64,000 nucleotides of DNA, taken from assembly GCF_042263505.1 (NCBI RefSeq), contig NZ_JBHKFI010000007.1:124001-188000 (forward strand), read 5' to 3'. Each line of letters begins with the position of its first letter. Positions within the stretch are counted from its first letter, which is position 1. This stretch comes from Bacillus_BE sp042263505 (GTDB lineage Bacteria > Bacillota > Bacilli > Bacillales > Cytobacillaceae). Below, in pieces: positions 1 through 9,015 of the stretch. Below the pieces are notes generated by a model. That model was not told where the DNA came from and made no database searches. It saw nothing but the letters and a program-made list of their open reading frames with translations. The position numbers were made by a program, and so were the translations under genes.

Positions 1-22
1 CTAATTTTTTATCAGATTCCAT
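1..22 (-). CDS. arcD: Start of a gene cut by the window edge, probably arginine/ornithine antiporter ArcD
   Basis: Reading the minus strand from position 22 gives ATG followed by codons for MESDKKL before the window ends. A strong ribosome site (GGAGGTG, 6 bases upstream of the ATG) shows that this is a true start. The gene lies directly downstream of arcB on the same strand, where arcD (the arginine/ornithine exchanger of the arginine deiminase pathway) sits in B. cereus-type clusters. The seven visible residues cannot prove the identity, so the name rests on gene order. Confidence 0.6.
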
Positions 23-146
23 GTTCTAACACCTCCAAATATAGGAAAAACAAAGGGTTTTACTTATTGAGGTAATATGAAACATTGATATCTATGGCTG
101 ACACCCAAAATATTAAGAACGGTGCCAACCATAGAGTTTATATGAT

Positions 147-1172
147 TTATGCTTTGTATTTACTGCTAGTTGCTACCATTACGGCTTTAATGGTATGCAT
201 ACGATTTTCTGCTTCATCAAATACATGGGCATGTTTGCTTTGGAATACTTCATCTGTTACTTCCATTGCAGTTAACCCGTATTTTTCATAGATTTCACGG
301 CCTACAGATGTATCTAAGTCATGGAATGCAGGTAAGCAGTGAAGGAAGATGACATCATCATTGCCTGTTTTCTTAACCATTTCCATATTGACTTGATATG
401 GTTTTAATAGTTTAATTCTTTCTTCAAACATATCTTCTTCACCCATTGAAACCCAAACATCTGTGTAAAGAACATCTGCACCATCGACGGCTTCATCTAC
501 ATTATCCGTTACAACTACTCTTCCGTTTGATTCAAGAGCAACTTCTTTAGCGTATTTGACAATTTCCTCATTAGGGAATAGGGATTTAGGTGAGCAAATA
601 CGAATGTCCATACCTACTTTTGCTCCACCAATCAATAAGCTGTTAGCGACGTTATTACGGCCATCACCGACATAGACAAATTTCACGCCTTTTAAGTGAC
701 CGATATGTTCTTTTACAGTTAAGAAGTCTGCTAGCATTTGAGTTGGATGGAAAAGGTCTGTTAAGCCATTCCAAACAGGTACTCCAGAATATTCTGCAAG
801 GGCTTCTACTGTTTCATGCTTGAATCCGCGGAACTCGATGCCGTCAAACATTCTTCCTAGTACTTTTGCTGTATCGGCAACGGATTCTTTCTTACCAAAT
901 TGAATGTCACCTTTACCTAAATATTCAGGATGGGCTCCTAAATCGATACAAGCAACGGTAAATGCACATCTTGTTCTAGTTGATGGTTTTTCAAAAAGAA
1001 GGGCAATATTTTTTCCTTCTAAATATTTATGAGGGATTCCAATTTTTTTCTGTTGTTTTAATTCTGCTGCTAAATCGATTAGATAGTTGATTTCATTTTC
1101 TGTGAAATCTTTTTCTGCTAGGAAGCTTCTACCTTTTAGATCAACGTTTAATGGTTTTACTTCTGTAATCAT
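147..1172 (-). CDS. arcB: Ornithine carbamoyltransferase, catabolic (arginine deiminase pathway)
   Basis: This enzyme converts citrulline plus phosphate to ornithine and carbamoyl phosphate when it works in the catabolic direction. The 341-residue length is normal. Family motifs are intact: STRTR for carbamoyl phosphate near residue 60, HPTQ near residue 142, and HCLPAFHD near residue 276, which carries the ornithine-site cysteine. The start has a GGAGAT-type ribosome site. It lies between arcA and the start of a probable arcD, with an 85-base gap after arcA, so a catabolic role is inferred from context. The protein itself would also fit the biosynthetic ArgF, and many genomes label this gene argF. 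Confidence 0.93.
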   Translation of the reverse strand: MITEVKPLNVDLKGRSFLAEKDFTENEINYLIDLAAELKQQKKIGIPHKYLEGKNIALLFEKPSTRTRCAFTVACIDLGAHPEYLGKGDIQFGKKESVADTAKVLGRMFDGIEFRGFKHETVEALAEYSGVPVWNGLTDLFHPTQMLADFLTVKEHIGHLKGVKFVYVGDGRNNVANSLLIGGAKVGMDIRICSPKSLFPNEEIVKYAKEVALESNGRVVVTDNVDEAVDGADVLYTDVWVSMGEEDMFEERIKLLKPYQVNMEMVKKTGNDDVIFLHCLPAFHDLDTSVGREIYEKYGLTAMEVTDEVFQSKHAHVFDEAENRMHTIKAVMVATSSKYKA

Positions 1173-1257
1173 TTATATCTCCACCTTTATAAAAATTAAG
1201 AATGAAAGGTGAGGGAGTAGAAGTTGTCTATCCCCCATATATTGTTGAAAGAATTCG

Positions 1258-2493
1258 TTAAATATCTTCACGATATAATGGCATGCTCATGCAACGTGGG
1301 CCCCCACGACCTCTAGAGAGCTCCGAACTTAATACTTCAATAACTTCGATGCCATTTGATCTTAGAATTTCATTAGATACATAGTTTCTATCATATGTGA
1401 CAACTACCCCAGGTGAGATAGCTAGAGTATTTGATCCATCATTCCATTGTTCACGTGCTGAGATGATAATATCTCCGCCACCACAAGGGATAAGATTGAT
1501 TTCACTTAAGCCAAGTACTTCTTTTAAGGCTTCTTTAATATTATTTCGTTCTGCAATTTGAACCTTTTCCGGATCCTTAATATCTTTTTCAAGGATGTAA
1601 ATTCTCATATTTCCATCTGGCCCTTGGATGGCTGGATGGATGGTGAATTTATCATAGTCAACCATTGTGAATACTGTATCAAGATGCATGAATGCTCTTG
1701 ATTTAGGAATTTCAACAGCCACTACTCTAGTGATTTCACTTTGGCGTTTAAATAGATTAACCGCTAGTTTTTCAATAGCTCGAGCGGAAGTTCTGGAACT
1801 TACCCCAATGGCAATGGTGTCTTTGCTAAGAATTAACTCATCTCCACCTTCAATAGAGAATCCGTAATCTCTTCCAAGCCAAACTGGAATGTCATGTTTA
1901 GCAAATCGTGGATGGTACTTGATAATGTAATCCATAAACATGGATTCTCTACGTCTTGCACCTTCGCGCATTCTATTAATGGTTAGTCCATTTCCAATGG
2001 ATGCTGCTGGGTCACGAGTGAAATATAGGTTTGGCATTGGATCCAAGTAGAATGGATAGTGATCACCCATTATTTCATAAAGATGAGTTTTCTTTTCTTC
2101 CTCAATTTCAGTTTTTAAAACGCCTGACATGATTTTATCGATCATGACTTCAGTTGGGAAAGATAGTAGATACTCACGAAGAGTTCTTCCTGCACCATTC
2201 ACATTTGCTTTACTTTCAGCTAAAATTTGATCTACAAATTGGTGGCGAACTTCTTCGGTGCTTAATGCTTCTGCTAATAATTTTTCTAGATATAAAACTT
2301 CTATACCGCGGTTTCTTAAGGCATTTGCAAAATAATCATGTTCTTTTTGGATAGTAGGAAGATAGGGAATATCATCGAATAGTAATCTTTGTAAATATTC
2401 AGGTGTTAAATTTTCAACTTCTTTACCTGGTCTATGCAATAAGACTGTCTTTAAATCACCAATTTCAGATGTAACATGTATTGGATGTTTCAT
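1258..2493 (-). CDS. arcA: Arginine deiminase
   Basis: ArcA hydrolyses arginine to citrulline and ammonia in the cytoplasm, the first step of the ATP-yielding arginine deiminase pathway. The 411 residues show all hallmark motifs: LYFTRDP, EGGDE, HLDT with the catalytic histidine, and a C-terminal GPRCMSMP containing the nucleophilic cysteine. The ATG follows AAAGGAGG by 9 bases. It is the first structural gene of the cluster. The 334-base upstream region carries candidate ArgR, Crp/Fnr-type and cre sites, consistent with the known control of Bacillus arc operons by arginine, anaerobiosis and carbon source. Confidence 0.97.
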   Translation of the reverse strand: MKHPIHVTSEIGDLKTVLLHRPGKEVENLTPEYLQRLLFDDIPYLPTIQKEHDYFANALRNRGIEVLYLEKLLAEALSTEEVRHQFVDQILAESKANVNGAGRTLREYLLSFPTEVMIDKIMSGVLKTEIEEEKKTHLYEIMGDHYPFYLDPMPNLYFTRDPAASIGNGLTINRMREGARRRESMFMDYIIKYHPRFAKHDIPVWLGRDYGFSIEGGDELILSKDTIAIGVSSRTSARAIEKLAVNLFKRQSEITRVVAVEIPKSRAFMHLDTVFTMVDYDKFTIHPAIQGPDGNMRIYILEKDIKDPEKVQIAERNNIKEALKEVLGLSEINLIPCGGGDIIISAREQWNDGSNTLAISPGVVVTYDRNYVSNEILRSNGIEVIEVLSSELSRGRGGPRCMSMPLYREDI

Positions 2494-2559
2494 CAGTTTT
2501 GTTCCTCCTTTTGTAGTTAACTTTGGATATCCTTTACACTTTTTATGATATAGCGAAAA

Positions 2560-2573
2560 TGAAAACGTTTTTG
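2560..2573 (-). promoter_or_regulatory. Candidate cre (CcpA) site upstream of arcA
   Basis: TGAAAACGTTTTTG matches the cre consensus TGWAARCGYTWNCW except for the last two positions. It lies 67-80 bases before the arcA start, between the Crp/Fnr-type palindrome and a TATATC-like -10 element at about 2547-2552 (minus strand). Carbon catabolite repression of arc operons is known in Bacillus; its use here is inferred. Confidence 0.45.
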
Positions 2574-2591
2574 TGAAGGAGGTAACGCTTT

Positions 2592-2613
2592 CTTTGTGAA
2601 TTATTCCACAAAG
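2592..2613 (-). promoter_or_regulatory. Crp/Fnr-family (Fnr/ArcR-type) binding site upstream of arcA
   Basis: A perfect 7-bp inverted repeat, CTTTGTG / CACAAAG, is separated by 8 bases. The core reads TGTGA-N6-CCACA, one base from the TGTGA-N6-TCACA consensus of Crp/Fnr proteins. In Bacillus licheniformis the Crp/Fnr-family activator ArcR and Fnr act on the arc promoter through such a site. The regulator gene is not in this window. The spacing to the possible -10 element near 2550 would place the centre near -61, a class I position, but the transcription start is not known. Confidence 0.65.
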
Positions 2614-2701
2614 AATGATAGGAAAAATTCAAGTTGATGTATGAATATTGGTGAGCTTAAACATGGTCATTTGGTTTTGCTATTAAATAACGGGAAAATG
2701 A

Positions 2702-2730
2702 CATGAATAAAAACTGAATAATATGCAATT
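2702..2730 (-). promoter_or_regulatory. Candidate tandem ARG boxes (ArgR/AhrC operator)
   Basis: CATGAATAAAAACTGAAT at 2702-2719 differs at two positions from the Bacillus ARG-box consensus CATGAATAAAAATKCAAK. A second, overlapping half-match, TGAATAATATGCAATT, covers 2715-2730. ArgR activates arc transcription from an upstream site in B. licheniformis, and the same arrangement is plausible here with argR adjacent. Confidence 0.6.
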
Positions 2731-2801
2731 TAGTGGGAAAAAGAAAGTTTATTCTGACATCTAAAAGATATGGGGATAAATCATAGCTTGGTAAAAATAG
2801 A

Positions 2802-2829
2802 AAAAACCAGTCTGAATGGACTGGTTTTT
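2802..2829 (-). terminator. Rho-independent terminator at the end of argR
   Basis: The stem CCAGTC / GACTGG is flanked by A5 and T5 runs, with a 6-base loop at 2813-2818. Read on the minus strand it ends in a run of T. It overlaps the argR stop codon, so argR probably has its own transcript end upstream of the arcA promoter region. Confidence 0.8.
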
Positions 2830-3289
2830 AAGCATAAAGTGTAATCATTTGTTTTAAGCGGCTTTCAATAATTTCCGCCTCGTGTGGAGTAGCGGAAATT
2901 ATTAGGCAGGTATCATTTCCACAAACTGTACCAACCTTTTCCTCCCATGAAAGGTCATCTAATAAAACACCAACAGCATGGGCATTACCAGGGATGGTTT
3001 TGATGACAACGAATTGATCGACTAAAGAAATTTTGATACAAGCATCATTCATCACTCTTTTAAGTCGTTCTTCTGGTTGAAAATGAGTTTCAACAGGGAT
3101 CCCATATTTAAATTTTCCATTGTTCAGAGGAATCTTAATTAGGTTTAATTCTCTTAAGTCTCGTGAAATCGTTGCTTGTGTCACGGTTAAGCCCGCTTTA
3201 TTTAGGTATTGTACGATGTCATCCTGAGTTTCAACTTCATATTTTTTGATAATATCCTTGATTAGTTTTTGTCGTTCTTCTTTCAGCAT
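2828..3289 (-). CDS. argR: Arginine repressor/activator, ArgR/AhrC family
   Basis: This is a hexameric arginine-responsive DNA-binding protein. The 153 residues comprise an N-terminal winged helix (recognition segment TQATISRDLREL, about residues 40-51) and a C-terminal arginine-binding and oligomerisation domain with VGTVCGNDTC near residue 125. The ATG at 3287-3289 is chosen because GAGG lies 8 bases upstream; an in-frame GTG three codons earlier overlaps that site. It sits just upstream of arcA on the same strand, the B. cereus arrangement argR-arcA-arcB-arcD. It is probably an arc-specific ArgR in addition to the housekeeping AhrC found elsewhere in Bacillus. Confidence 0.93.
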   Translation of the reverse strand: MLKEERQKLIKDIIKKYEVETQDDIVQYLNKAGLTVTQATISRDLRELNLIKIPLNNGKFKYGIPVETHFQPEERLKRVMNDACIKISLVDQFVVIKTIPGNAHAVGVLLDDLSWEEKVGTVCGNDTCLIISATPHEAEIIESRLKQMITLYA

Positions 3290-3628
3290 CAACTGCACCT
3301 CGCAATTTTTGAACAGCAGCTACTCTCTGAATGATATAAATGTAAGGGATTCCAATTAAATTTTACACCCTAATCGTTATATAATTATTTTAGAAAAGTG
3401 TCAATTATTTTACATGTAGAAATAAGAGAAGGCTGTGATCAAAAAAATGTGAAGCCTGAAATTTATCGAGACATCATTCATTAAAAAAGGATAATCCTTT
3501 AATAGCGGAAGGCCTAAAGGGAGGAACAAATACTTTATTAAAAAAATTGAATTTTTATCATGATTTTTTTTGTGAAATCCTTTACAATAAAAATATAAGT
3601 AGCGAATTTTATTTTTTTTACTCGATTG
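3290..3628. other. Divergent intergenic region argR / malP
   Basis: These 339 bases are AT-rich and hold the divergent promoters. A short inverted repeat AAAGGAT-A-ATCCTTT lies near 3485-3500. A TTTACA at 3581-3586 could be a -35 for malP, but the following -10 is poor. I see no convincing ARG box for argR autoregulation and no gene. Confidence 0.5.
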
Positions 3629-3642
3629 TGCAAACGTTTGCA
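3629..3642 (+). promoter_or_regulatory. LacI/CcpA-type operator in front of malP
   Basis: TGCAAACGTTTGCA is a perfect 14-bp palindrome 24 bases before the malP start. It fits the degenerate cre consensus (TGNAANCGNWNNCA) and equally the operators of LacI-family maltose regulators. Which protein binds cannot be decided from sequence. Confidence 0.75.
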
Positions 3643-3665
3643 TTAGAATATATGAGGTGAGATAA

Positions 3666-5960
3666 ATGAAGAGATTATTTGGGATTGATCAATGGAAAAT
3701 TAAAGAGAGTGCATTAAACCGTGAAGATTTCCGCTTAGCAGAAAGTATGATGAGTCTTGGAAATGGGCATATGGGGATGCGTGGAAACTTTGAGGAAACT
3801 TATAGTGGAGACCATCATCAAGGCTCCTACATTGCAGGAGTTTGGTATCCGGATAAGACAAGAGTCGGCTGGTGGAAAAATGGTTACCCTCATTATTTTG
3901 GAAAAGTAATTAATTCGATTCATTACATTGGCGTTCGAATCTTGATTGACGGAGTAGAGCTCGACTTGAATACAGCAAATCTATTAGATTATTACCGTGA
4001 ATTGGATATGCAGCATGGGGTTTTAACACGGCGATTTACCGTGAGGCATAAAGAAAAAATAACTGAATTTGAAGTGATTCGTTTTCTTTCAATTGCTGAT
4101 CACGAGCTTGCAGTTATTAAATATACAGCAACGGCAAAAAACTATCAGGGAGAAATTACATTTATTCCTTACTTAGATGGGGATGTGAGAAATGAAGATT
4201 CCAATTATGAGGAAGACTTCTGGCTAGAAATCAGCCGAGGAGTCAAAGACTTCCAAGGTCATTTAGTGATGAAAACGAAGGATAACCCTTTTGGAACACC
4301 CACATTTCAGATAGCGGCCAAAATGAAGCTCGCAATTGACGGTGATATTCAATCCATTTCTTATAATCAAAAAGAAGAGTATATCGATAACACTTTGGTG
4401 GTTTCATTAAAGGAAAATCATCCAGTGACACTTTACAAATACGTTGCAGTAACAACAGACCGTGATTATCAGAATTTTGAGTTGCTAGAGAAAGCGGATA
4501 CAGTTTTGAAAAGGGCAATGGAAAAAGGGTTTGATCCACTATTTAGCGAGCATAAGGCTGAGTGGTTAAAACGTTGGGATATTTGTGATATTGAAATTAA
4601 GGGGGATGAGGAAGCTCAGCAAGGCATTCGTTTTAATTTATTCCAGCTATTCTCCACATATTACGGGGAAGATGCACAATTAAATATTGGCCCTAAAGGT
4701 TTTACCGGTGAAAAGTATGGTGGAGCGACTTATTGGGATACGGAAGCCTATGCCTTACCTCTTTATTTAGCAACGGCAAAACCTGAAGTAGCTCGTAATC
4801 TTTTAGTCTATCGCTATAATCAATTGAAGGGCGCTTATCATAATGCGAAGCAACAAGGCTTAAAAGGCGCGCTCTATCCAATGGTCACATTTAACGGAAT
4901 TGAATGTCATAATGAATGGGAGATTACGTTTGAAGAAATCCACCGGAATGGGGCCATTGCTTACGCGATCTATAATTATGTCAACTATACGGGTGATAAG
5001 TCCTATCTACATGAAAAGGGGATTGATGTCCTGACAGGAATAGCAAGATTTTTTGCTGATCGCGTTCATTATCATAAGAAGAAGGATCAATACATGATTC
5101 ATGGTGTCACAGGACCGAATGAATATGAAAACAATGTAAATAACAATTGGTATACCAATCTTATGGCTAGATGGACATTAAAGTACACTCTTGAAGTAAT
5201 TGAGATTATAAAAGCTTCTGGATATGAAAAGCGGGTGCAGGAATTAAAAATTACCGAGCAGGAAGTAAAGAAATGGAACGATATTATCGAAAAAATGTAT
5301 TTGCCATATGATGAAGAGCTTAGAGTATTTGTCCAGCATGATACATTCCTAGATAAAGAGTTAATGACTGTTGATCACTTGAGTCCAGAAGAACGCCCAA
5401 TTAACCAAAAATGGTCATGGGATAAAATTTTGCGCAGCTGCTTTATTAAACAAGCTGATGTCCTCCAAGGATTATACTTTTTGAATCATGAGTTTACTCG
5501 AGAAGAAAAAGAGAGAAACTTTGATTTTTATGAGCCGATGACTGTTCATGAATCTTCCTTGTCTCCTTCTGTTCATGCTATTTTAGGAGCAGAGCTTGGC
5601 AAAGAAGAAAAGGCATACGAAATGTATCAAAGGACAGCCCGTCTAGATTTAGACAATTATAATAATGATACAGAGGATGGTCTTCATATTACCAGTATGA
5701 CTGGGGCGTGGCTTGCCATTGTTCAAGGTTTTGCCGGAATGAGAACGGCATATGAAACTCTTTCTTTTGCCCCATTTGTTCCGAAGGCATGGGATTCTTA
5801 TACGTTTAAAATTGTGTATCGCGGCCACTTTATGAAGATCAATGTTACACAAAAGGATGTTTTCATTTCACAAGAGGGCAACGAATTGGCTATTAAACTG
5901 TATGATGAAGAAATTCAGCTGCCGGCTAATGGAGAAATAAAGGTATCTTTAAAAAGATAA
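3666..5960 (+). CDS. malP: Maltose phosphorylase, glycoside hydrolase family 65
   Basis: GH65 phosphorylases split maltose with phosphate into glucose and beta-glucose 1-phosphate. The 764 residues match the usual length. Visible family features are the N-terminal substrate-domain segment SLGNGHMGMRGNFEE, the segment ECHNEWEITFEEIHRNG, and GVTGPNEYENNVNNNWYTN near residue 478, whose glutamate is the catalytic acid. The ATG follows GAGGTGAG. The next gene is a beta-phosphoglucomutase 37 bases downstream, which fits a beta-glucose 1-phosphate product. Trehalose or kojibiose phosphorylase activity cannot be fully excluded by motif alone, but overall similarity is to maltose phosphorylases. Confidence 0.9.
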   Translation: MKRLFGIDQWKIKESALNREDFRLAESMMSLGNGHMGMRGNFEETYSGDHHQGSYIAGVWYPDKTRVGWWKNGYPHYFGKVINSIHYIGVRILIDGVELDLNTANLLDYYRELDMQHGVLTRRFTVRHKEKITEFEVIRFLSIADHELAVIKYTATAKNYQGEITFIPYLDGDVRNEDSNYEEDFWLEISRGVKDFQGHLVMKTKDNPFGTPTFQIAAKMKLAIDGDIQSISYNQKEEYIDNTLVVSLKENHPVTLYKYVAVTTDRDYQNFELLEKADTVLKRAMEKGFDPLFSEHKAEWLKRWDICDIEIKGDEEAQQGIRFNLFQLFSTYYGEDAQLNIGPKGFTGEKYGGATYWDTEAYALPLYLATAKPEVARNLLVYRYNQLKGAYHNAKQQGLKGALYPMVTFNGIECHNEWEITFEEIHRNGAIAYAIYNYVNYTGDKSYLHEKGIDVLTGIARFFADRVHYHKKKDQYMIHGVTGPNEYENNVNNNWYTNLMARWTLKYTLEVIEIIKASGYEKRVQELKITEQEVKKWNDIIEKMYLPYDEELRVFVQHDTFLDKELMTVDHLSPEERPINQKWSWDKILRSCFIKQADVLQGLYFLNHEFTREEKERNFDFYEPMTVHESSLSPSVHAILGAELGKEEKAYEMYQRTARLDLDNYNNDTEDGLHITSMTGAWLAIVQGFAGMRTAYETLSFAPFVPKAWDSYTFKIVYRGHFMKINVTQKDVFISQEGNELAIKLYDEEIQLPANGEIKVSLKR

Positions 5961-5997
5961 AGCGAACGGATATTTACTATACAAGGGAGAGGATTTA

Positions 5998-6669
5998 ATG
6001 GATAAGAATTTAAGCGCAATTATTTTTGATTTAGATGGAGTAATAACCGATACAGCGGAATATCATTTTTTGGCATGGAAGGCTCTGGCAGAGGATATGG
6101 GTATTCGTTTTACGAGGGAAGATAATGAAATGTTAAAAGGAATTTCAAGAATGGAATCTCTTGAGAAAATCCTAGAAATAGGAGGGCGTTCAGCAGATTT
6201 TTCTTCTGAGGAAAAAGAAAAGCTTGCTGCGAAAAAAAATGATCATTACCGAACACTCATTCAAAAAATTACGCCTGATGACATCCTTCCTGGGATGAAA
6301 GAGTTTATATTTTCCATTAAGGAAAAGGGTTTAAAGCTTGGATTGGCGTCTGCAAGTAAAAATGCATTTGCGGTTATGGAATCACTAGGGCTGATGGAAG
6401 TGTTTGATGCGATCGTAGATGCGAAAACAGTTGTGAATGGGAAACCAAATCCTGAGGTTTTCCTTAAGGCGGCTGATTTATTGCATGTAGACGCATCCAC
6501 TTGTATTGGGATGGAGGATGCGGTCGCGGGCGTTGAGGCAATTAAAGCAGCTGGGATGTTTGCCGTAGCCGTTGGAAAGAGGGAGTCCTTTACAAAAGCG
6601 GATATGGTTTATGAAAATACCGCTTTTGTATCCTTGAATGAAATTTTGGACCGTTATAATCAAGAATAA
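5998..6669 (+). CDS. pgmB: Beta-phosphoglucomutase
   Basis: PgmB converts the beta-glucose 1-phosphate released by maltose phosphorylase into glucose 6-phosphate for glycolysis. The 223-residue haloacid-dehalogenase-type protein has the nucleophile motif DLDGVITDT (aspartates near residues 11 and 13), a cap domain (about 18-90), LASASKN for phosphate binding, a lysine in NGKPNPEVF, and GMEDAVAGVEA for magnesium. The ribosome site AGGGAGAGG lies 6 bases before the ATG. It forms an operon with malP and is followed by a hairpin terminator. Confidence 0.95.
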   Translation: MDKNLSAIIFDLDGVITDTAEYHFLAWKALAEDMGIRFTREDNEMLKGISRMESLEKILEIGGRSADFSSEEKEKLAAKKNDHYRTLIQKITPDDILPGMKEFIFSIKEKGLKLGLASASKNAFAVMESLGLMEVFDAIVDAKTVVNGKPNPEVFLKAADLLHVDASTCIGMEDAVAGVEAIKAAGMFAVAVGKRESFTKADMVYENTAFVSLNEILDRYNQE

Positions 6670-6676
6670 GGAGTAG

Positions 6677-6710
6677 GGCTAACTCTAAAGGCAGAGTTAG
6701 CCTTCTCTGT
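6677..6710 (+). terminator. Terminator after pgmB
   Basis: The 10-bp stem GGCTAACTCT / AGAGTTAGCC has a 6-base loop and is followed by TTCTCTGT. The T-run is weak, but the stem is perfect and lies 7 bases after the pgmB stop. It overlaps the last codons of the convergent YhhN-family gene. Confidence 0.75.
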
Positions 6711-7341
6711 GAGTGGTGGGGGTAACACGAAGGCTTTTGGCCATGAAAAATTGTGCAGTATAGTAGGTTATCATAATCAATTCATCGGAAAATGTAATTC
6801 CGGCAATAAATTTATTCCAAGCAAGAATCGAGTCTGATATCACAAATAAGGCACTGCCCCATGTTGCCCACCCGTTTCCAGTCATAATTGCTGACCAAGC
6901 CATTAAGGAGATAATCGTTATATAAAGAAGGACAGGCCATATTAGACTTTGGTCTCCGTGACTTTGCAGTGCGTAAATTAGATGACTACCCATAATTACA
7001 GCATAAATACTTATAGGTAGGAGGGTGGGCAGTCTTGACCATGAAAAAGAGAATTTGGCTAAAAACCCAATCAAATAAAAGAGATGGCCAATCAAAAAAG
7101 CAGATAGGCCAATGATAAACCAAATTAATAGACCATCCCCAAGCATGCAAAACACAAGTCCTACGATGATAAACCATGAAGACTTTTGCTTATTTTGGGC
7201 TAGATTTTGAGATGCATATAAAATGATGAACAACATTGGAATGATTTTGAAGCTGATTTTGATTAGGATTGGTTCTGCAGGAATGAAAAAAATATAAATG
7301 ATACCCGTTAATAAAATCATCATGGGGAGATGCTTTTGCAT
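6697..7341 (-). CDS. YhhN/TMEM86-family membrane protein (lysoplasmalogenase-like)
   Basis: The 214-residue protein is almost entirely hydrophobic, with about eight transmembrane segments. Segments such as CMLGDGLLIW and SALFVISDSILAWNKF are typical of the YhhN family, in which conserved acidic residues in the membrane are thought to form the active site. Animal members hydrolyse the vinyl ether of lysoplasmalogens; the bacterial substrate is not settled. The ATG follows AAGGAGGG. The gene stands alone, convergent with pgmB, and its last residues (THREG) overlap the pgmB terminator. The family assignment is fairly sure, the enzymatic role is inferred. Confidence 0.75.
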   Translation of the reverse strand: MQKHLPMMILLTGIIYIFFIPAEPILIKISFKIIPMLFIILYASQNLAQNKQKSSWFIIVGLVFCMLGDGLLIWFIIGLSAFLIGHLFYLIGFLAKFSFSWSRLPTLLPISIYAVIMGSHLIYALQSHGDQSLIWPVLLYITIISLMAWSAIMTGNGWATWGSALFVISDSILAWNKFIAGITFSDELIMITYYTAQFFMAKSLRVTPTTHREG

Positions 7342-7523
7342 GGGAAACCCTCCTTGTTTTTTTTATATTATTCAAAAGTGGGAGGGAAAATCCTTCTTTT
7401 AATGAGGGGGTGTGGATGAGATGGTTTATGGTGCGTTCATTGGATGAAGAGCAAAACTATCCGATTTCTATGTCCACACTAAGTCCCAAATCTTTGGCTT
7501 TTTGTCATCCTAACCTCCTTACT

Positions 7524-7564
7524 AAAAGAACCACATGTCATATCTAATAGCATGTGGTTCTTTT
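7524..7564 (-). terminator. Terminator after the MFS gene
   Basis: The 14-bp perfect stem AAAAGAACCACATG / CATGTGGTTCTTTT has a 13-base loop and A/T tracts on both sides, so it can work in both directions. It lies 40 bases beyond the end of the minus-strand MFS gene. Confidence 0.85.
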
Positions 7565-7604
7565 AAAGAAGATTCTTATTTTTTCCAAGAGAATGCATTA
7601 ATTT

Positions 7605-8810
7605 TTAAGCTACCTGAGTTGTTCTAGATTTTGCATGGTAAACCATATAAAGAATAAATGCGATCACGGATAATATGATACCTGAAATATAAGGCAGACC
7701 GGCAGAGATGGAGAATAACCATCCCCCTAATGTTGGACCGATAATTCTCCCTAAGGAATCGAAGGAGGATAGAAAGCCGGTAATACTTCCATGACCTGAA
7801 TGGGATTCTTTCGTGAGCAGGGAAGAGACAGCTGGGCGAATGACGCCGTTGCCGAGCCCAAATATCGTTAGGAAAATCGCTGCTGTTGTAAAGCTATTCA
7901 CTAGAAGAATGAGAGCAAAGCCGATGGCAGATACAATAATTCCGCCTTTGATGACCGCTCCATCCCCAAATTTTTTCGATAATTTTCCGATTAGCCCTCC
8001 TTGGACAAATGCGCTTCCTAAGCCCATGATCATGAAAATATAGCCAAGGTTGACAGTATCCAGCCCGGCCTTTTTTGCACCGAAATAAGCAAAAGTTGAT
8101 TCCAAGCCCGATAGTGAAATGGAAATAAACAATTGGAGAATAAACAACACAGATAAGGAAGTCTTAAATACGTCCCAGATGGATGTCTCACTCTCCTTCT
8201 GTTTTCCTCTTTCCTCGATTGGCAAAGACTCTTTTAAAAGAATCATGACGAGAAAGAAGGTGATGAGAGAAGAAGTGGCTGCAATGTAAAATGGAGTATT
8301 CAAATTTATTTTTGAAAAAACTCCACCGATTGCTGGTCCGAAGATAAATCCAAGTCCAGTTGCCGCACCAATCATTCCCATTCCTTTTGCCCTGTTTTCA
8401 GGAGTCGTGATATCAGCAACATAGGCCATTACAGTTGGCATATTGGCTGCGGAGAGTGATCCACCGATAATTCTTGCGATAAATAACATCCATAAATTTG
8501 TTGAAATAGACATTAAGAAGAAGGAGAGAGAGAGCCCAATAATTCCAACCATAATAACAGGTTTTCTTCCTATTCTGTCTGATACTCTTCCCCATATAGG
8601 AGCAAATAAAAGCTGCATGAAGGAATAGATAGACATTAATAATCCTAATTCCGTTGGGTTAGCTCCTATCTTTTCTGCATAAAACGGTAGAACTGGAATA
8701 ATAATTCCAAATCCAACCATCACTAAGAACATGACTAAGAATAATATAGGCAAAGCTTTTTTCGTATTCATCTGTTCATCAACTCCCTTTTCCCATGATA
8801 GGGAAATCAA
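7605..8810 (-). CDS. MFS drug-type exporter (DHA1 family)
   Basis: This is a 12-transmembrane major facilitator, probably a proton-driven exporter in the plasma membrane. The loop 2-3 motif GRVSDRIGRKPV is seen near residue 75, and the antiporter motif C-like segment GLGFIFGPAIGG near residue 150. Two starts are possible: TTG at 8810 with AAAGGA 4 bases upstream (401 residues), or ATG at 8771 (MNTKKALP, 388 residues) with GGGAG 11 bases upstream. Homologues usually begin near the second. The substrate is unknown; relatives include tetracycline and multidrug exporters. No regulator gene lies next to it. Confidence 0.88.
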   Translation of the reverse strand: MISLSWEKGVDEQMNTKKALPILFLVMFLVMVGFGIIIPVLPFYAEKIGANPTELGLLMSIYSFMQLLFAPIWGRVSDRIGRKPVIMVGIIGLSLSFFLMSISTNLWMLFIARIIGGSLSAANMPTVMAYVADITTPENRAKGMGMIGAATGLGFIFGPAIGGVFSKINLNTPFYIAATSSLITFFLVMILLKESLPIEERGKQKESETSIWDVFKTSLSVLFILQLFISISLSGLESTFAYFGAKKAGLDTVNLGYIFMIMGLGSAFVQGGLIGKLSKKFGDGAVIKGGIIVSAIGFALILLVNSFTTAAIFLTIFGLGNGVIRPAVSSLLTKESHSGHGSITGFLSSFDSLGRIIGPTLGGWLFSISAGLPYISGIILSVIAFILYMVYHAKSRTTQVA

Positions 8811-9015
8811 TTCATCCTTTAATTGTTGACCTTAAGAAAGCCTTAGCAAATTTTAGTTAATGAAAAAATTTTACCAACAAAAGTAGGAGCTTGTAAACTT
8901 TTCGGCATTCATATATTTACTGACTGATTGAATGGATTGAAAATTGCAAATAAAAATTAGTAGTCTTTCTCTTGTTTGTCATCAAACTAAATTTTGAAAA
9001 AATTCTAAATCACAC

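Noticed and set aside
147..1172. Biosynthetic ArgF as the name of the ornithine carbamoyltransferase
   Set aside because: No other arginine-biosynthesis gene is near, and arcA and probable arcD flank it, so the catabolic name is preferred, though sequence alone cannot decide.
3410..3643. 77-codon minus-strand frame between argR and malP
   Set aside because: No ribosome site, extreme Phe/Lys/Leu composition from AT-rich promoter DNA, and it overlaps the malP operator.
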